Positions 1 through 6,895 of a stretch of DNA of 10,933 nt are shown here, one piece after another. A program made the position numbers and the translations under genes. This stretch comes from an uncultured Ileibacterium sp. (GTDB lineage: Bacteria; Bacillota; Clostridia; Peptostreptococcales; Anaerovoracaceae). Numbering within the stretch: the stretch's first letter is position 1; every line of letters begins with the position of its first letter. The notes under the pieces were generated by a model, which saw only the letters and a list, made by a program, of their open reading frames with translations, ran no database searches and was not told the origin of the DNA. The stretch spans positions 1-10,933 of the forward strand of contig CABTXQ010000038.1 in NCBI GenBank assembly GCA_902488835.1, given 5' to 3'.

Positions 1-2
1 AC

Positions 3-1553
3 TTCAACTATGAAGTTTCAAGAAGCCTTGCAGCTTGTGATGGTGCGGTTCTAGTAGTAGATGCAACTCAAGGAGTTGAAGCACAGACACTTGGAAATGT
101 CTATCTTGCACTTGATGAGGATCTTGAAATAATGCCGGTTCTCAACAAGATGGATCTTGACAGTGCAAGACCTGATGAATGTAAGGACGAAATAGAGGAG
201 ATAATAGGTATTGATGCCAGTGACGCACCATGCATTTCTGCAAAGACCGGCATGGGAATTGATGTATTGCTTGAAGATCTCATCCATAAGATTCCATCTC
301 CTACCGGTGATCCTGACGGGAAACTTAAGGCTCTTATATTTGACTCGAAATACGATAGCTATAAGGGCGTTGTAATATACACAAGGATATTTGATGGAAG
401 AGTCAAGAAAAACGACATTATCGAGCTCATGAATACCGGGAAAAGATATGAGGTAACTGAAGTCGGTTATTGTACACCTGAAATGAATCCTTCAAAGGAG
501 CTTATTGCAGGTGAGGTAGGATATATATGTGCAAGTATCAAGCAGGTTAGAGATGCGCGAGTAGGTGATACTGTGACACATCATGATAGAAGAGCTGATG
601 CACCGCTTAAGGGATATAAAAAGGCCAATTCCATGGTATTTTGCGGAATATATCCTGCAGAAGGTGAAAAATATGAGAATGTAAAAGAAGCACTGGAAAA
701 GCTTCAGGTTAACGATGCTGCATTTAACTTTGAATCAGAGAACTCAACAGCACTTGGATTTGGTTACAGATGTGGATTTCTTGGACTATTACATATGGAT
801 GTAATAGTTGAGCGCCTTGAACGTGAATTTGGACTCGATATAATAACGACACTACCGAGTGTAATATATAAAGTAATATTGAAGAATGGAAACGAAGTGA
901 TGGTTCAGAATCCGTCAAACCTTCCTGATCCGGCGGAAATTGAGAGTATTGAAGAGCCAATTGTTCTTGCTGATATTATGACACCTAAAGAATATGTGGG
1001 AGCGATAATGACTCTATGCCAGAAGAGACGTGGACTCATGGTGAAAATGGAGTATTTGACTGAGAATAGAGTGCAAATTCACTACGAGATGCCTTTAAAT
1101 GAGGTAATATATGATTTCTTTGATGCGTTAAAGTCTCAGACAAAGGGATACGCATCACTTGATTACGAGTTCCTTAAGTATAAGAAAGGAAAACTTGTTA
1201 AACTTGATATTCTCCTAAATAAGCAAATGGTTGATGCATTCAGTACAATTGTACCTGAAGAGAGTGCATATGCAAAAGGTAGAAATATGTGTGCAAAGCT
1301 TAAGAAAATTATTCCGATGCATCAATTTGAAGTACCAATACAGGCTGCGATAGGTAATAAGATAATAGCACGTGAAACAGTAAGAGCATACAGAAAAGAC
1401 GTTATTGCGAAGTGTTACGGAGGAGATATATCAAGAAAGAAGAAGCTACTTGAGAAGCAAAAAGAAGGTAAAAAGAGGATGCGTCAATTTGGGACTGTTG
1501 AAGTTCCACAAGAAGCTTTCACGGAGGTTCTCAAATTCAGCGATGACGAGTAA
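3..1553 (+). CDS. lepA: Elongation factor 4 (LepA), 5' end outside the window
   Basis: LepA is a ribosome-bound GTPase that acts in translation. The reading frame is already open at base 3, starting FNYEVSRSLAACDG, which is the stretch just after the G3 (DTPGH) motif of LepA. About 85 residues, including the P-loop, therefore lie upstream. Visible are the G4 motif NKMD (144-155; usually NKID), a G5 SAKTG motif from base 237, the LepA-typical ALGFGYRCGFLGLLHMD block near 750-800, and the C-terminal signature KCYGGDISRKKK with KEGKKRMRQFG (about 1410-1500), which separates LepA from EF-G. The 516 visible residues plus the missing part give about 600, the normal length. The ATG at 132 is internal and not the start. 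The stop overlaps the next gene by 11 nt, implying coupled translation. Identification rests on recalled family sequences and is very secure. Confidence 0.98.
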   Translation, partial: FNYEVSRSLAACDGAVLVVDATQGVEAQTLGNVYLALDEDLEIMPVLNKMDLDSARPDECKDEIEEIIGIDASDAPCISAKTGMGIDVLLEDLIHKIPSPTGDPDGKLKALIFDSKYDSYKGVVIYTRIFDGRVKKNDIIELMNTGKRYEVTEVGYCTPEMNPSKELIAGEVGYICASIKQVRDARVGDTVTHHDRRADAPLKGYKKANSMVFCGIYPAEGEKYENVKEALEKLQVNDAAFNFESENSTALGFGYRCGFLGLLHMDVIVERLEREFGLDIITTLPSVIYKVILKNGNEVMVQNPSNLPDPAEIESIEEPIVLADIMTPKEYVGAIMTLCQKRRGLMVKMEYLTENRVQIHYEMPLNEVIYDFFDALKSQTKGYASLDYEFLKYKKGKLVKLDILLNKQMVDAFSTIVPEESAYAKGRNMCAKLKKIIPMHQFEVPIQAAIGNKIIARETVRAYRKDVIAKCYGGDISRKKKLLEKQKEGKKRMRQFGTVEVPQEAFTEVLKFSDDE

Positions 1554-2754
1554 AAAATCAGGGATATACATACATATTCCATACTGTGTAAGCAAATGCA
1601 ATTATTGCGGGTTTTTATCAAGACCGATTTCAGATTGTATGGGTTCAGAAGAAATAGATACATATGTTGAATATCTTATAAAAGAACTCAAAATAAGGAG
1701 TTTATCGTCTAAAGATAGTATTTTCGATAGTATTTACTTCGGAGGAGGGACGCCATCGCTATTATCTCCTTTTCAAATCGATAGAATTATGAGGTGCATA
1801 TATTCCAATTATTATATTGATAAAAACCCTGAGATTACGCTTGAGGCAAACCCGGAAACACTTGATTATGCAAAGCTTAAAGACTATCATTCGCTTAATA
1901 TCAATCGCCTTTCAATGGGAATTCAGAGCTTTAATGACGACATTCTAAAGGTTCTGGGAAGGATTCACTCATCAAAGAGGGCGGTAAAGGAATTCAATCA
2001 TGCAAGAAAGGCAGGTTTTGACAATATAAGCATCGACCTGATGTTTTCAATTCCAAATTCTTCAGTAGATGATGTAATTAGTGATATAGAGAACGCAATA
2101 AGGATTGCCCCTGAACACATCTCTTTTTACAGTTTGCAGCTTGAAGAGGGTACGAAATTTTTTAATGAATTTGAATCCGGTAAATTAAAGGAAGTACCTG
2201 ACGAAGTAGACAGAATAATGTATCACAGAGGTTGTGATATATTAAATTCATCAGGATATAATCAATATGAAATTTCAAATTTTTTAAAAGATGAAGAAGA
2301 AAACGGCATATCATACAGATCAAGGCATAATTCAAAATATTGGAACATGAGTAGCTATATGGGGTTCGGGCTCGGTGCAAGTTCATATTTTTTTTCGCCT
2401 GATTTTGTTTCAGCCAAGCATTCCGGAAATAAGAGGACGAGAAATCATTCAAGCTATAGACAGTATAAGCATGCACTGGAAATGGAAGTTGAACCTTTTG
2501 AAGAGGAAATCTTAAACACATATAGTGACGATCAGAGCGAAGCTATTTTTACCGGATTAAGGAGGAGTGAGGGAATAACCTATAAGGAAATCGGTATTCA
2601 TTCGAGAGAAGAATTTGAGGAGGTTTACAAGGATTCAGTTAATGAACTTTCAGGATTTATACTTTCGGGTCATGTAAAAATGGATTCTTCAGGTATAAGG
2701 CTTACAAAAGAAGGAATTGACATAAGTAATAAGATAATGGCACTTTTTGTATAA
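1543..2754 (+). CDS. hemW: Radical SAM heme chaperone HemW
   Basis: HemW is a radical-SAM protein of the HemN family that binds heme and is thought to insert it into target proteins. It is often misannotated as coproporphyrinogen III oxidase. The frame is open from 1405, but the family N-terminus SGIYIHIPYC points to the ATG at 1543, giving 403 aa. A GGAGG lies at 1523-1527, 15 nt upstream, which is rather far; translation probably depends on the 11 nt overlap with lepA. The CxxxCxxC cluster motif is C15, C19 and C22. It is followed by Gly-Phe, so the fourth cysteine of true HemN (CxxxCxxCxC) is absent. GGGTPS (67-72) is the SAM-binding glycine motif. GIQSF and LGRIHS follow. The heme-binding HNxxYW motif is present as HNSKYW (262-267). 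These features choose HemW over HemN. A C-terminal HemN_C-like region completes it, somewhat longer than the usual ~380 aa. Confidence 0.95.
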   Translation: MTSKKSGIYIHIPYCVSKCNYCGFLSRPISDCMGSEEIDTYVEYLIKELKIRSLSSKDSIFDSIYFGGGTPSLLSPFQIDRIMRCIYSNYYIDKNPEITLEANPETLDYAKLKDYHSLNINRLSMGIQSFNDDILKVLGRIHSSKRAVKEFNHARKAGFDNISIDLMFSIPNSSVDDVISDIENAIRIAPEHISFYSLQLEEGTKFFNEFESGKLKEVPDEVDRIMYHRGCDILNSSGYNQYEISNFLKDEEENGISYRSRHNSKYWNMSSYMGFGLGASSYFFSPDFVSAKHSGNKRTRNHSSYRQYKHALEMEVEPFEEEILNTYSDDQSEAIFTGLRRSEGITYKEIGIHSREEFEEVYKDSVNELSGFILSGHVKMDSSGIRLTKEGIDISNKIMALFV

Positions 2755-2760
2755 AAGGGG
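2753..2760 (+). promoter_or_regulatory. Ribosome binding site deciding the glpK start
   Basis: The purine run AAAAGGGG overlaps the last bases of the hemW stop codon and ends 7 nt before the ATG at 2768. That spacing is ideal for this start. The upstream in-frame ATG at 2747 lies inside hemW, has no comparable site, and would add seven residues not expected in glycerol kinases. Confidence 0.7.
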
Positions 2761-2767
2761 ATTTGAT

Positions 2768-4279
2768 ATGAGCAGGTTTAGTGAAAAACAATATATTATG
2801 GCACTTGATGAGGGAACAACAAGCGTCAGGTGTCTTATATACGATAAGAGTGGGAACCCTATTAGCATTGCACAGTCTGAGTTTGAGCAGATTTTCCCAA
2901 AACCTGGTTGGGTGGAGCAAGATGCTATGGAAATATGGGCAAAGCAGATTGCGGTTGCAAGTGATGCTCTTCTAAGGGAGAATTTGTCATTTAAGAATAT
3001 AGCTGGTATAGGTATTACGAATCAGCGTGAAACGACAATTGTCTGGGATAAGAATACGGGGGAACCGATTTACAATGCAATAGTGTGGCAATGTAGACGA
3101 ACTGCTGAATATGCAGATGAACTAATAGCTAATGGCTACTCTGATATGATACGTGAAAAAACCGGACTTATAATCGATGCTTATTTCAGTGCGACAAAAT
3201 TGAAGTGGGTTCTCGATAACGTTGATGGGGCAAGAGAGCGTGCCGAAAAAGGAGAGCTACTTTTCGGTACTGTTGAAACCTGGCTTATATGGAAAATGAC
3301 AGGGGGAAAGGTCCATGTAACGGATTATTCAAATGCTGCAAGAACAATGATGTTCAACATCAATACGATAGATTGGGATGATGAAATCCTTGATCTTATA
3401 GAAATACCTAGGTCAATGCTTCCGACACCGGTTGAGAGCTCAGGCATTGTAGGAAATAGTGTAAAGGAAATATTTGGTGGAGAGATTCCAATAGCAGGGA
3501 TGGCAGGAGACCAGCAGGCGGCACTTTTTGGCGAGACCTGCTTTGAATCAGGACAGTGCAAGAGCACATTTGGGACCGGTAATTTTCTTTTGATAAACAC
3601 AGGAGAGAAACCATTCCTTTCTTCCAACGGTCTCTTAACTACAATAGCTTGGGGAATAAACGGCAAGATTTATTATGCACTGGAGGGATCTGTATTCGTT
3701 TCAGGCGCTGCAGTTCAGTGGCTTCGTGATGGACTTGAGTTCATGAAGACTTCCTCTGAGTCTGAAGACATGGCTATGTCAATAGATTCATGTGACGGGG
3801 TATATGTTGTTCCGGCATTTGCAGGTCTTGGAGCACCATATTGGGAAGCAGATGCAAGGGGAGCGATATTCGGAATTACAAGAGGAACGACAAAAAATCA
3901 TATAACTAGGGCGACCCTTGAAAGCTTGGCATATCAGAATGAGGATTTAATTTCTTCCATGTCCCTAGACCTTGGAATATCAATTAAAGAACTGAATGTT
4001 GATGGAGGGGCTTCAGAAAATAATTTTCTAATGCAGTTTCAGGCAGATATTTCAGATATGTCTATAATAAGACATAGGCAAACAGAGTCGACATCACTTG
4101 GTGCAGCGTATCTTGCCGGCCTTGCCACAGGATATTTTGACAGCATGGAAGATATAATAGAAAATAACGAGATAGAAAGGGTCTTCACTCCTAATATGAG
4201 TAAGGAGAGTAGAGAAAAACATTTGAAAGGCTGGCACCAAGCGGTTGAGGCTTCAATATGGCTATCTAAAAAGGATTAA
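2768..4279 (+). CDS. glpK: Glycerol kinase
   Basis: This enzyme phosphorylates glycerol to sn-glycerol 3-phosphate with ATP in the cytoplasm, the entry step of glycerol use. At 503 aa from the ATG at 2768 it matches the family length (about 500). FGGY-kinase landmarks are in order: the phosphate loop DEGTTS (14-19), GITNQRETTIVWD with the glycerol-contacting Arg-Glu, VWQCRRT, YFSATK, the catalytic-Asp motif AGDQQAALFG with D248, GTGNF, the C-terminal TLESLAYQ, DGGASENNFLMQFQAD, and STSLGAAYLAGLA. The phosphate loop has Glu15 where many GlpKs have Gln. The HPr-phosphorylated His found in Bacillus/Enterococcus enzymes (before F-Y-G, just upstream of the catalytic Asp motif) appears to be Glu234 here, so PTS control through that site is unlikely. 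No glpF, glpD or glpO is adjacent. It follows hemW by 13 nt, so co-transcription is likely. Its 3' end overlaps the convergent NifK-like gene by 14 nt. Confidence 0.96.
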   Translation: MSRFSEKQYIMALDEGTTSVRCLIYDKSGNPISIAQSEFEQIFPKPGWVEQDAMEIWAKQIAVASDALLRENLSFKNIAGIGITNQRETTIVWDKNTGEPIYNAIVWQCRRTAEYADELIANGYSDMIREKTGLIIDAYFSATKLKWVLDNVDGARERAEKGELLFGTVETWLIWKMTGGKVHVTDYSNAARTMMFNINTIDWDDEILDLIEIPRSMLPTPVESSGIVGNSVKEIFGGEIPIAGMAGDQQAALFGETCFESGQCKSTFGTGNFLLINTGEKPFLSSNGLLTTIAWGINGKIYYALEGSVFVSGAAVQWLRDGLEFMKTSSESEDMAMSIDSCDGVYVVPAFAGLGAPYWEADARGAIFGITRGTTKNHITRATLESLAYQNEDLISSMSLDLGISIKELNVDGGASENNFLMQFQADISDMSIIRHRQTESTSLGAAYLAGLATGYFDSMEDIIENNEIERVFTPNMSKESREKHLKGWHQAVEASIWLSKKD

Positions 4280-5561
4280 TCATCATATCATTATATACAA
4301 TTTCTAGTGGACTGGTTATCTGATCTTCTATAAGTTTGTTCAGGCCGTCGTCATCCCTGCAAAATACCGGTATGTACGACCTGTACATTCTACCTGAGAA
4401 GGCTTCATGCGGGAAATTGACGAAAGGAATTTTTGCATTGTTATCTTTGGTAAGAACTCTCTTATAAATCGGATCTGCAATTATTACGTCAGCAGCATTT
4501 AGGACGTCCTCAAATTTTTTCTCATCAGATATCTTTAAATCACTAGGTTTTAGAAGTCCACAGTCGTATTCTGTAGGGCATAGGATTTTTACATCCTCAT
4601 ATCCAAGTGATTTCAAATTAAATCTTAACGATGATGCAAACACCGGCTCTCCCACTATCATGACACCGCCATTTGTAAGAATATTTTCAACCTTGTTATC
4701 AGGCGAAAAACTCTCTGGGTCAATTATTTTAGGGCCGTCATCCAGAAGCATCCTGGATTTTTTATCAATCACAGATTCTTTGAGCATTCTTATAATCAGC
4801 TCATAATTTTCTTTACATGTTGGAAGACCTATTATAAATGGTGTTCCAAATTTTTTATTTAAGGTTAGAGCAGCATCGATTCCGGTAGAAGACAATACGA
4901 GATTTACATGAGAATTTCCAGCACGCCTTATATCATCAAGAGAATTACCCATAGCTATTGATGAATTTATAGAAAGTTCTCCCCTTGAGAAGATTTCTTT
5001 AAGGGACTCCACATTTCCTACAGTAGAAAAATCAAGTGGGGTTAGACCTAGAAGGTTAAGCTTTATCTTACCTTCACTTGAAGATGCTCTTACTTCGTTT
5101 CTAGAGCTTACAAAGTTATGGGCGAGCATATCAAAGGCAGAATTTGCACCTAAGACGTATGAATCTATGCCATTTGTAGAAAAAGCGAAGGTTCTTATGC
5201 CTAGATTTTTCTCAACCATAGATGCAATATAATCCATATCCGTATTTATAAAATGTGGGAGTATTGATTGAGATATCACTATAAACTTGGGTTTTCCTTC
5301 AATAGGAAGCTCGTTTACGCAGCTTATAATATCAGATATTAATTTATTTTCATTCCCGAGGATTACGTCTTTTTCAGTTAATGCTGAAATGTATATCATG
5401 CTCTTTATATCGTACCATCTTGGCTCATCATGTGTGTTATATGTTGAATTGCAACCCGAGGCATCGTGCATAACGATAAGACCTCCAAGCTCGTATAGGG
5501 CAGAATTTATACCGAACAAATCTGCGCTGTATGTTGATAAAACACGCCTTACATTCTTCAT
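4266..5561 (-). CDS. NifK-like nitrogenase component 1 family protein (function unknown)
   Basis: This is a member of the nitrogenase component 1 superfamily (NifD/K/E/N, BchN/B/Y/Z, CfbD). The ATG at 5561 overlaps the preceding stop as ATGA, giving 431 aa. A GTG at 5570 would add three residues. Recognition rests on the N-terminal pattern: LGGLIVMHDASGC (around C37) aligns with the NifK HGSQGC block. It is followed by the family's T-E-K-D-V-x-L-G-N motif and then an alternating beta-strand/helix Rossmann-like fold (for example GGVMIVGEPVFA and DVIIADPIY). C37 corresponds to NifK Cys95. The first P-cluster Cys (NifK Cys70) is absent. The third (Cys153, in TTC) falls in a stretch reading ISQSILPHF, which has no Cys. 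Later cysteines are scattered and not in known ligand positions. It probably forms a heterotetramer with the D-like partner. Substrate and reaction cannot be read from the sequence. Family assignment is good; the K-side assignment is inferred from order and Cys pattern. Confidence 0.85.
   Translation of the reverse strand: MKNVRRVLSTYSADLFGINSALYELGGLIVMHDASGCNSTYNTHDEPRWYDIKSMIYISALTEKDVILGNENKLISDIISCVNELPIEGKPKFIVISQSILPHFINTDMDYIASMVEKNLGIRTFAFSTNGIDSYVLGANSAFDMLAHNFVSSRNEVRASSSEGKIKLNLLGLTPLDFSTVGNVESLKEIFSRGELSINSSIAMGNSLDDIRRAGNSHVNLVLSSTGIDAALTLNKKFGTPFIIGLPTCKENYELIIRMLKESVIDKKSRMLLDDGPKIIDPESFSPDNKVENILTNGGVMIVGEPVFASSLRFNLKSLGYEDVKILCPTEYDCGLLKPSDLKISDEKKFEDVLNAADVIIADPIYKRVLTKDNNAKIPFVNFPHEAFSGRMYRSYIPVFCRDDDGLNKLIEDQITSPLEIVYNDMMINPF
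5558..5561 (-). promoter_or_regulatory. ATGA stop/start junction between the NifD-like and NifK-like genes
   Basis: Read on the minus strand, the four bases ATGA hold the ATG of the NifK-like gene and the TGA of the NifD-like gene. This is a classic translational-coupling arrangement that favours 1:1 synthesis of two subunits. A GGGG run 8 nt upstream of the ATG can serve as ribosome binding site. The arrangement is the reason to prefer this ATG over the GTG nine bases upstream. Confidence 0.75.
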
Positions 5562-6895
5562 GCCGAGCACCCCAAACCCTTTACCTGTATAATTTTTCTT
5601 CTGTCTTTTTTGTTAAAAAATGCATCAATCATAAGATTAGAAAGCTTTTCAATGGAATAGAACCCATAGGATGCGTTATTCTCAATCATGTTGACAAAGT
5701 AATCAGTGCCGCTGAAATAAGCAGCTTTTTGACCTATCGCAAGGTGCTTTTTTTTGAAGATAGGGCTTTCAGAACTTTTATTAAAACGAGCGTGAAAATC
5801 CTTGGTTGGTATAAGTTTGAGCCCAGGAGCATTTTCCCTAAGCCAATCTAATGTTTCTTTTTCATCATTTATTATTACATCGCCATAAAGGGCTACCACG
5901 TTAAACTTATGTTCAACTAACAATTTTGCAAGTCCTAGATACATAGGAGTAGCGGAGAAATCTATAGAAATTGGGGATTCTCCTATAACTGAACGAGCTT
6001 TTTTTAAGGCAGCATCAGCGTTCTTTCTTAAATTAATAACATCCACTTTTGGCAGTTCAAAATATTCAGATATTCGATTAAGTCCCGATTCTATATCGTC
6101 GTATTCCCACGAATAAGGAAGGTATATATAATCCTGATTTAGTTTCTCATTAAGATTTTTACAAGCATAGTTAGCATTTGGAAGCGAATAAATATTAAGA
6201 GAACTTTCGCCCATATCAATATATTCCTCGTAACGATTACATCTTGCAAGATCCTTTATTTCAATACCATTTTCTGATAAGAGCTTTATGTGATCAGACA
6301 ATGGGTCAATAGGTAGATTGCCACCTATTAGGTTAACCTGTTTTTTCTTAGCAAAAATCCTTTTTTCAAGAGGAGAATAAAGACTCGAAATAAGATGTTC
6401 TTCAACATTAGGAGTGTTTTTTCTCATAGTAGGATGCATGCTGCAGTTCAAAAAATCTATGTCAGGAAAAATTCTATTCAAGTTCTCGTACACATAGCTA
6501 AAGTCTGTCAAAATAAAATGATGTATGCAGCTGCAAAAGCCAAGAACTGCACGTGGCTTATATGGAAGATTATTTATTATATCAGATATACCATCTATGA
6601 TTATTTTTTCCATATTACCGAAAATGATATCTTCTTCGTCGATCAGGAGCATTGAAAATCGGTCAAGGCCTTCGTATTCTCCAGCACTCAATACAACTCC
6701 CCTTAGACAGGCTGATGCGCCTATAAAAATCTGATGAGATTCAGGAAGAAGCATAGAAGTGTGAGCAATAGTCCAAGTACCTCTCGCAGGGCATGAGTAT
6801 TCAAGCCTCTCAGGAAAGGGCTTAAGGGATTGTACATCCTTGATAAATATTTCTCCAACTGTCTTATAATTTTCTCGTAAATTTATCAGTGACAT
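5558..6895 (-). CDS. NifD-like nitrogenase component 1 family protein (function unknown)
   Basis: This 445-residue protein is clearly shorter than NifD (about 480-490). C35 (YSCPARGTW) aligns with NifD Cys62. C63 (GASACLRG) aligns with Cys88 of GPVGC. C121 or C123 (LGFCSCIHH) falls at Cys154 of the QSEC segment. Between them is LIDEEDIIFGNMEKI, matching the family's Q-E-K-D-I-V-F-G-G motif. After about residue 187 (VNLIGGN) comes the second Rossmann-like domain. Where NifD has its FeMo-cofactor ligands I find no equivalent: Cys275 aligns with SLPNANYA, and the His442 segment aligns with AYFSGTDYF. The protein therefore keeps three ligands for an interface Fe-S cluster but looks unable to hold FeMo-co. 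The ATG at 6893-6895 has a GGAG at 6901-6904, 5 nt upstream, and overlaps the WYL gene by 10 nt. No NifH ATPase is encoded nearby. It is likely a reductase subunit of an uncharacterised nitrogenase-like clade; the substrate is unknown. Confidence 0.86.
   Translation of the reverse strand: MSLINLRENYKTVGEIFIKDVQSLKPFPERLEYSCPARGTWTIAHTSMLLPESHQIFIGASACLRGVVLSAGEYEGLDRFSMLLIDEEDIIFGNMEKIIIDGISDIINNLPYKPRAVLGFCSCIHHFILTDFSYVYENLNRIFPDIDFLNCSMHPTMRKNTPNVEEHLISSLYSPLEKRIFAKKKQVNLIGGNLPIDPLSDHIKLLSENGIEIKDLARCNRYEEYIDMGESSLNIYSLPNANYACKNLNEKLNQDYIYLPYSWEYDDIESGLNRISEYFELPKVDVINLRKNADAALKKARSVIGESPISIDFSATPMYLGLAKLLVEHKFNVVALYGDVIINDEKETLDWLRENAPGLKLIPTKDFHARFNKSSESPIFKKKHLAIGQKAAYFSGTDYFVNMIENNASYGFYSIEKLSNLMIDAFFNKKDRRKIIQVKGLGCSA

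Noticed and set aside
1405..1542. Longer N-terminal extension of HemW from an in-frame ATG at 1405
   Set aside because: It lies inside the conserved LepA C-terminus and adds 46 residues with no family match. The HemW N-terminus begins at the ATG at 1543.
1543..2754. Oxygen-independent coproporphyrinogen III oxidase (HemN)
   Set aside because: The fourth cysteine of the HemN CxxxCxxCxC motif is missing and the HNxxYW heme-binding motif of HemW is present.
3325..3666. Minus-strand open frame of 113 codons inside glpK
   Set aside because: Antisense of highly conserved kinase motifs. Composition and lack of any start signal mark it as a shadow.
5562..5570. GTG at 5570 as start of the NifK-like gene
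   Set aside because: The ATG at 5561 forms an ATGA overlap with the upstream stop and has a GGGG at suitable spacing. The extra three residues are not informative, so the GTG remains only a weak alternative.
5748..5755. A8 run (minus strand) in the NifD-like gene as a phase-variation or frameshift site
   Set aside because: It encodes an ordinary Lys-Lys-Lys stretch in a frame that stays open to a sensible end. Homopolymers of this length are common in AT-rich genomes.
5287..5851. Plus-strand open frames of about 100 codons over the nitrogenase-like genes
   Set aside because: They are antisense shadows of two well-supported coding frames, with no ribosome site or recognisable domain.
4266..6895. 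True nitrogenase (nifDK) or diazotrophy locus
   Set aside because: Both proteins are too short, lack FeMo-cofactor ligands and five or more of the expected cluster and cofactor positions, and no nifH, nifB, nifE or nifN is present.
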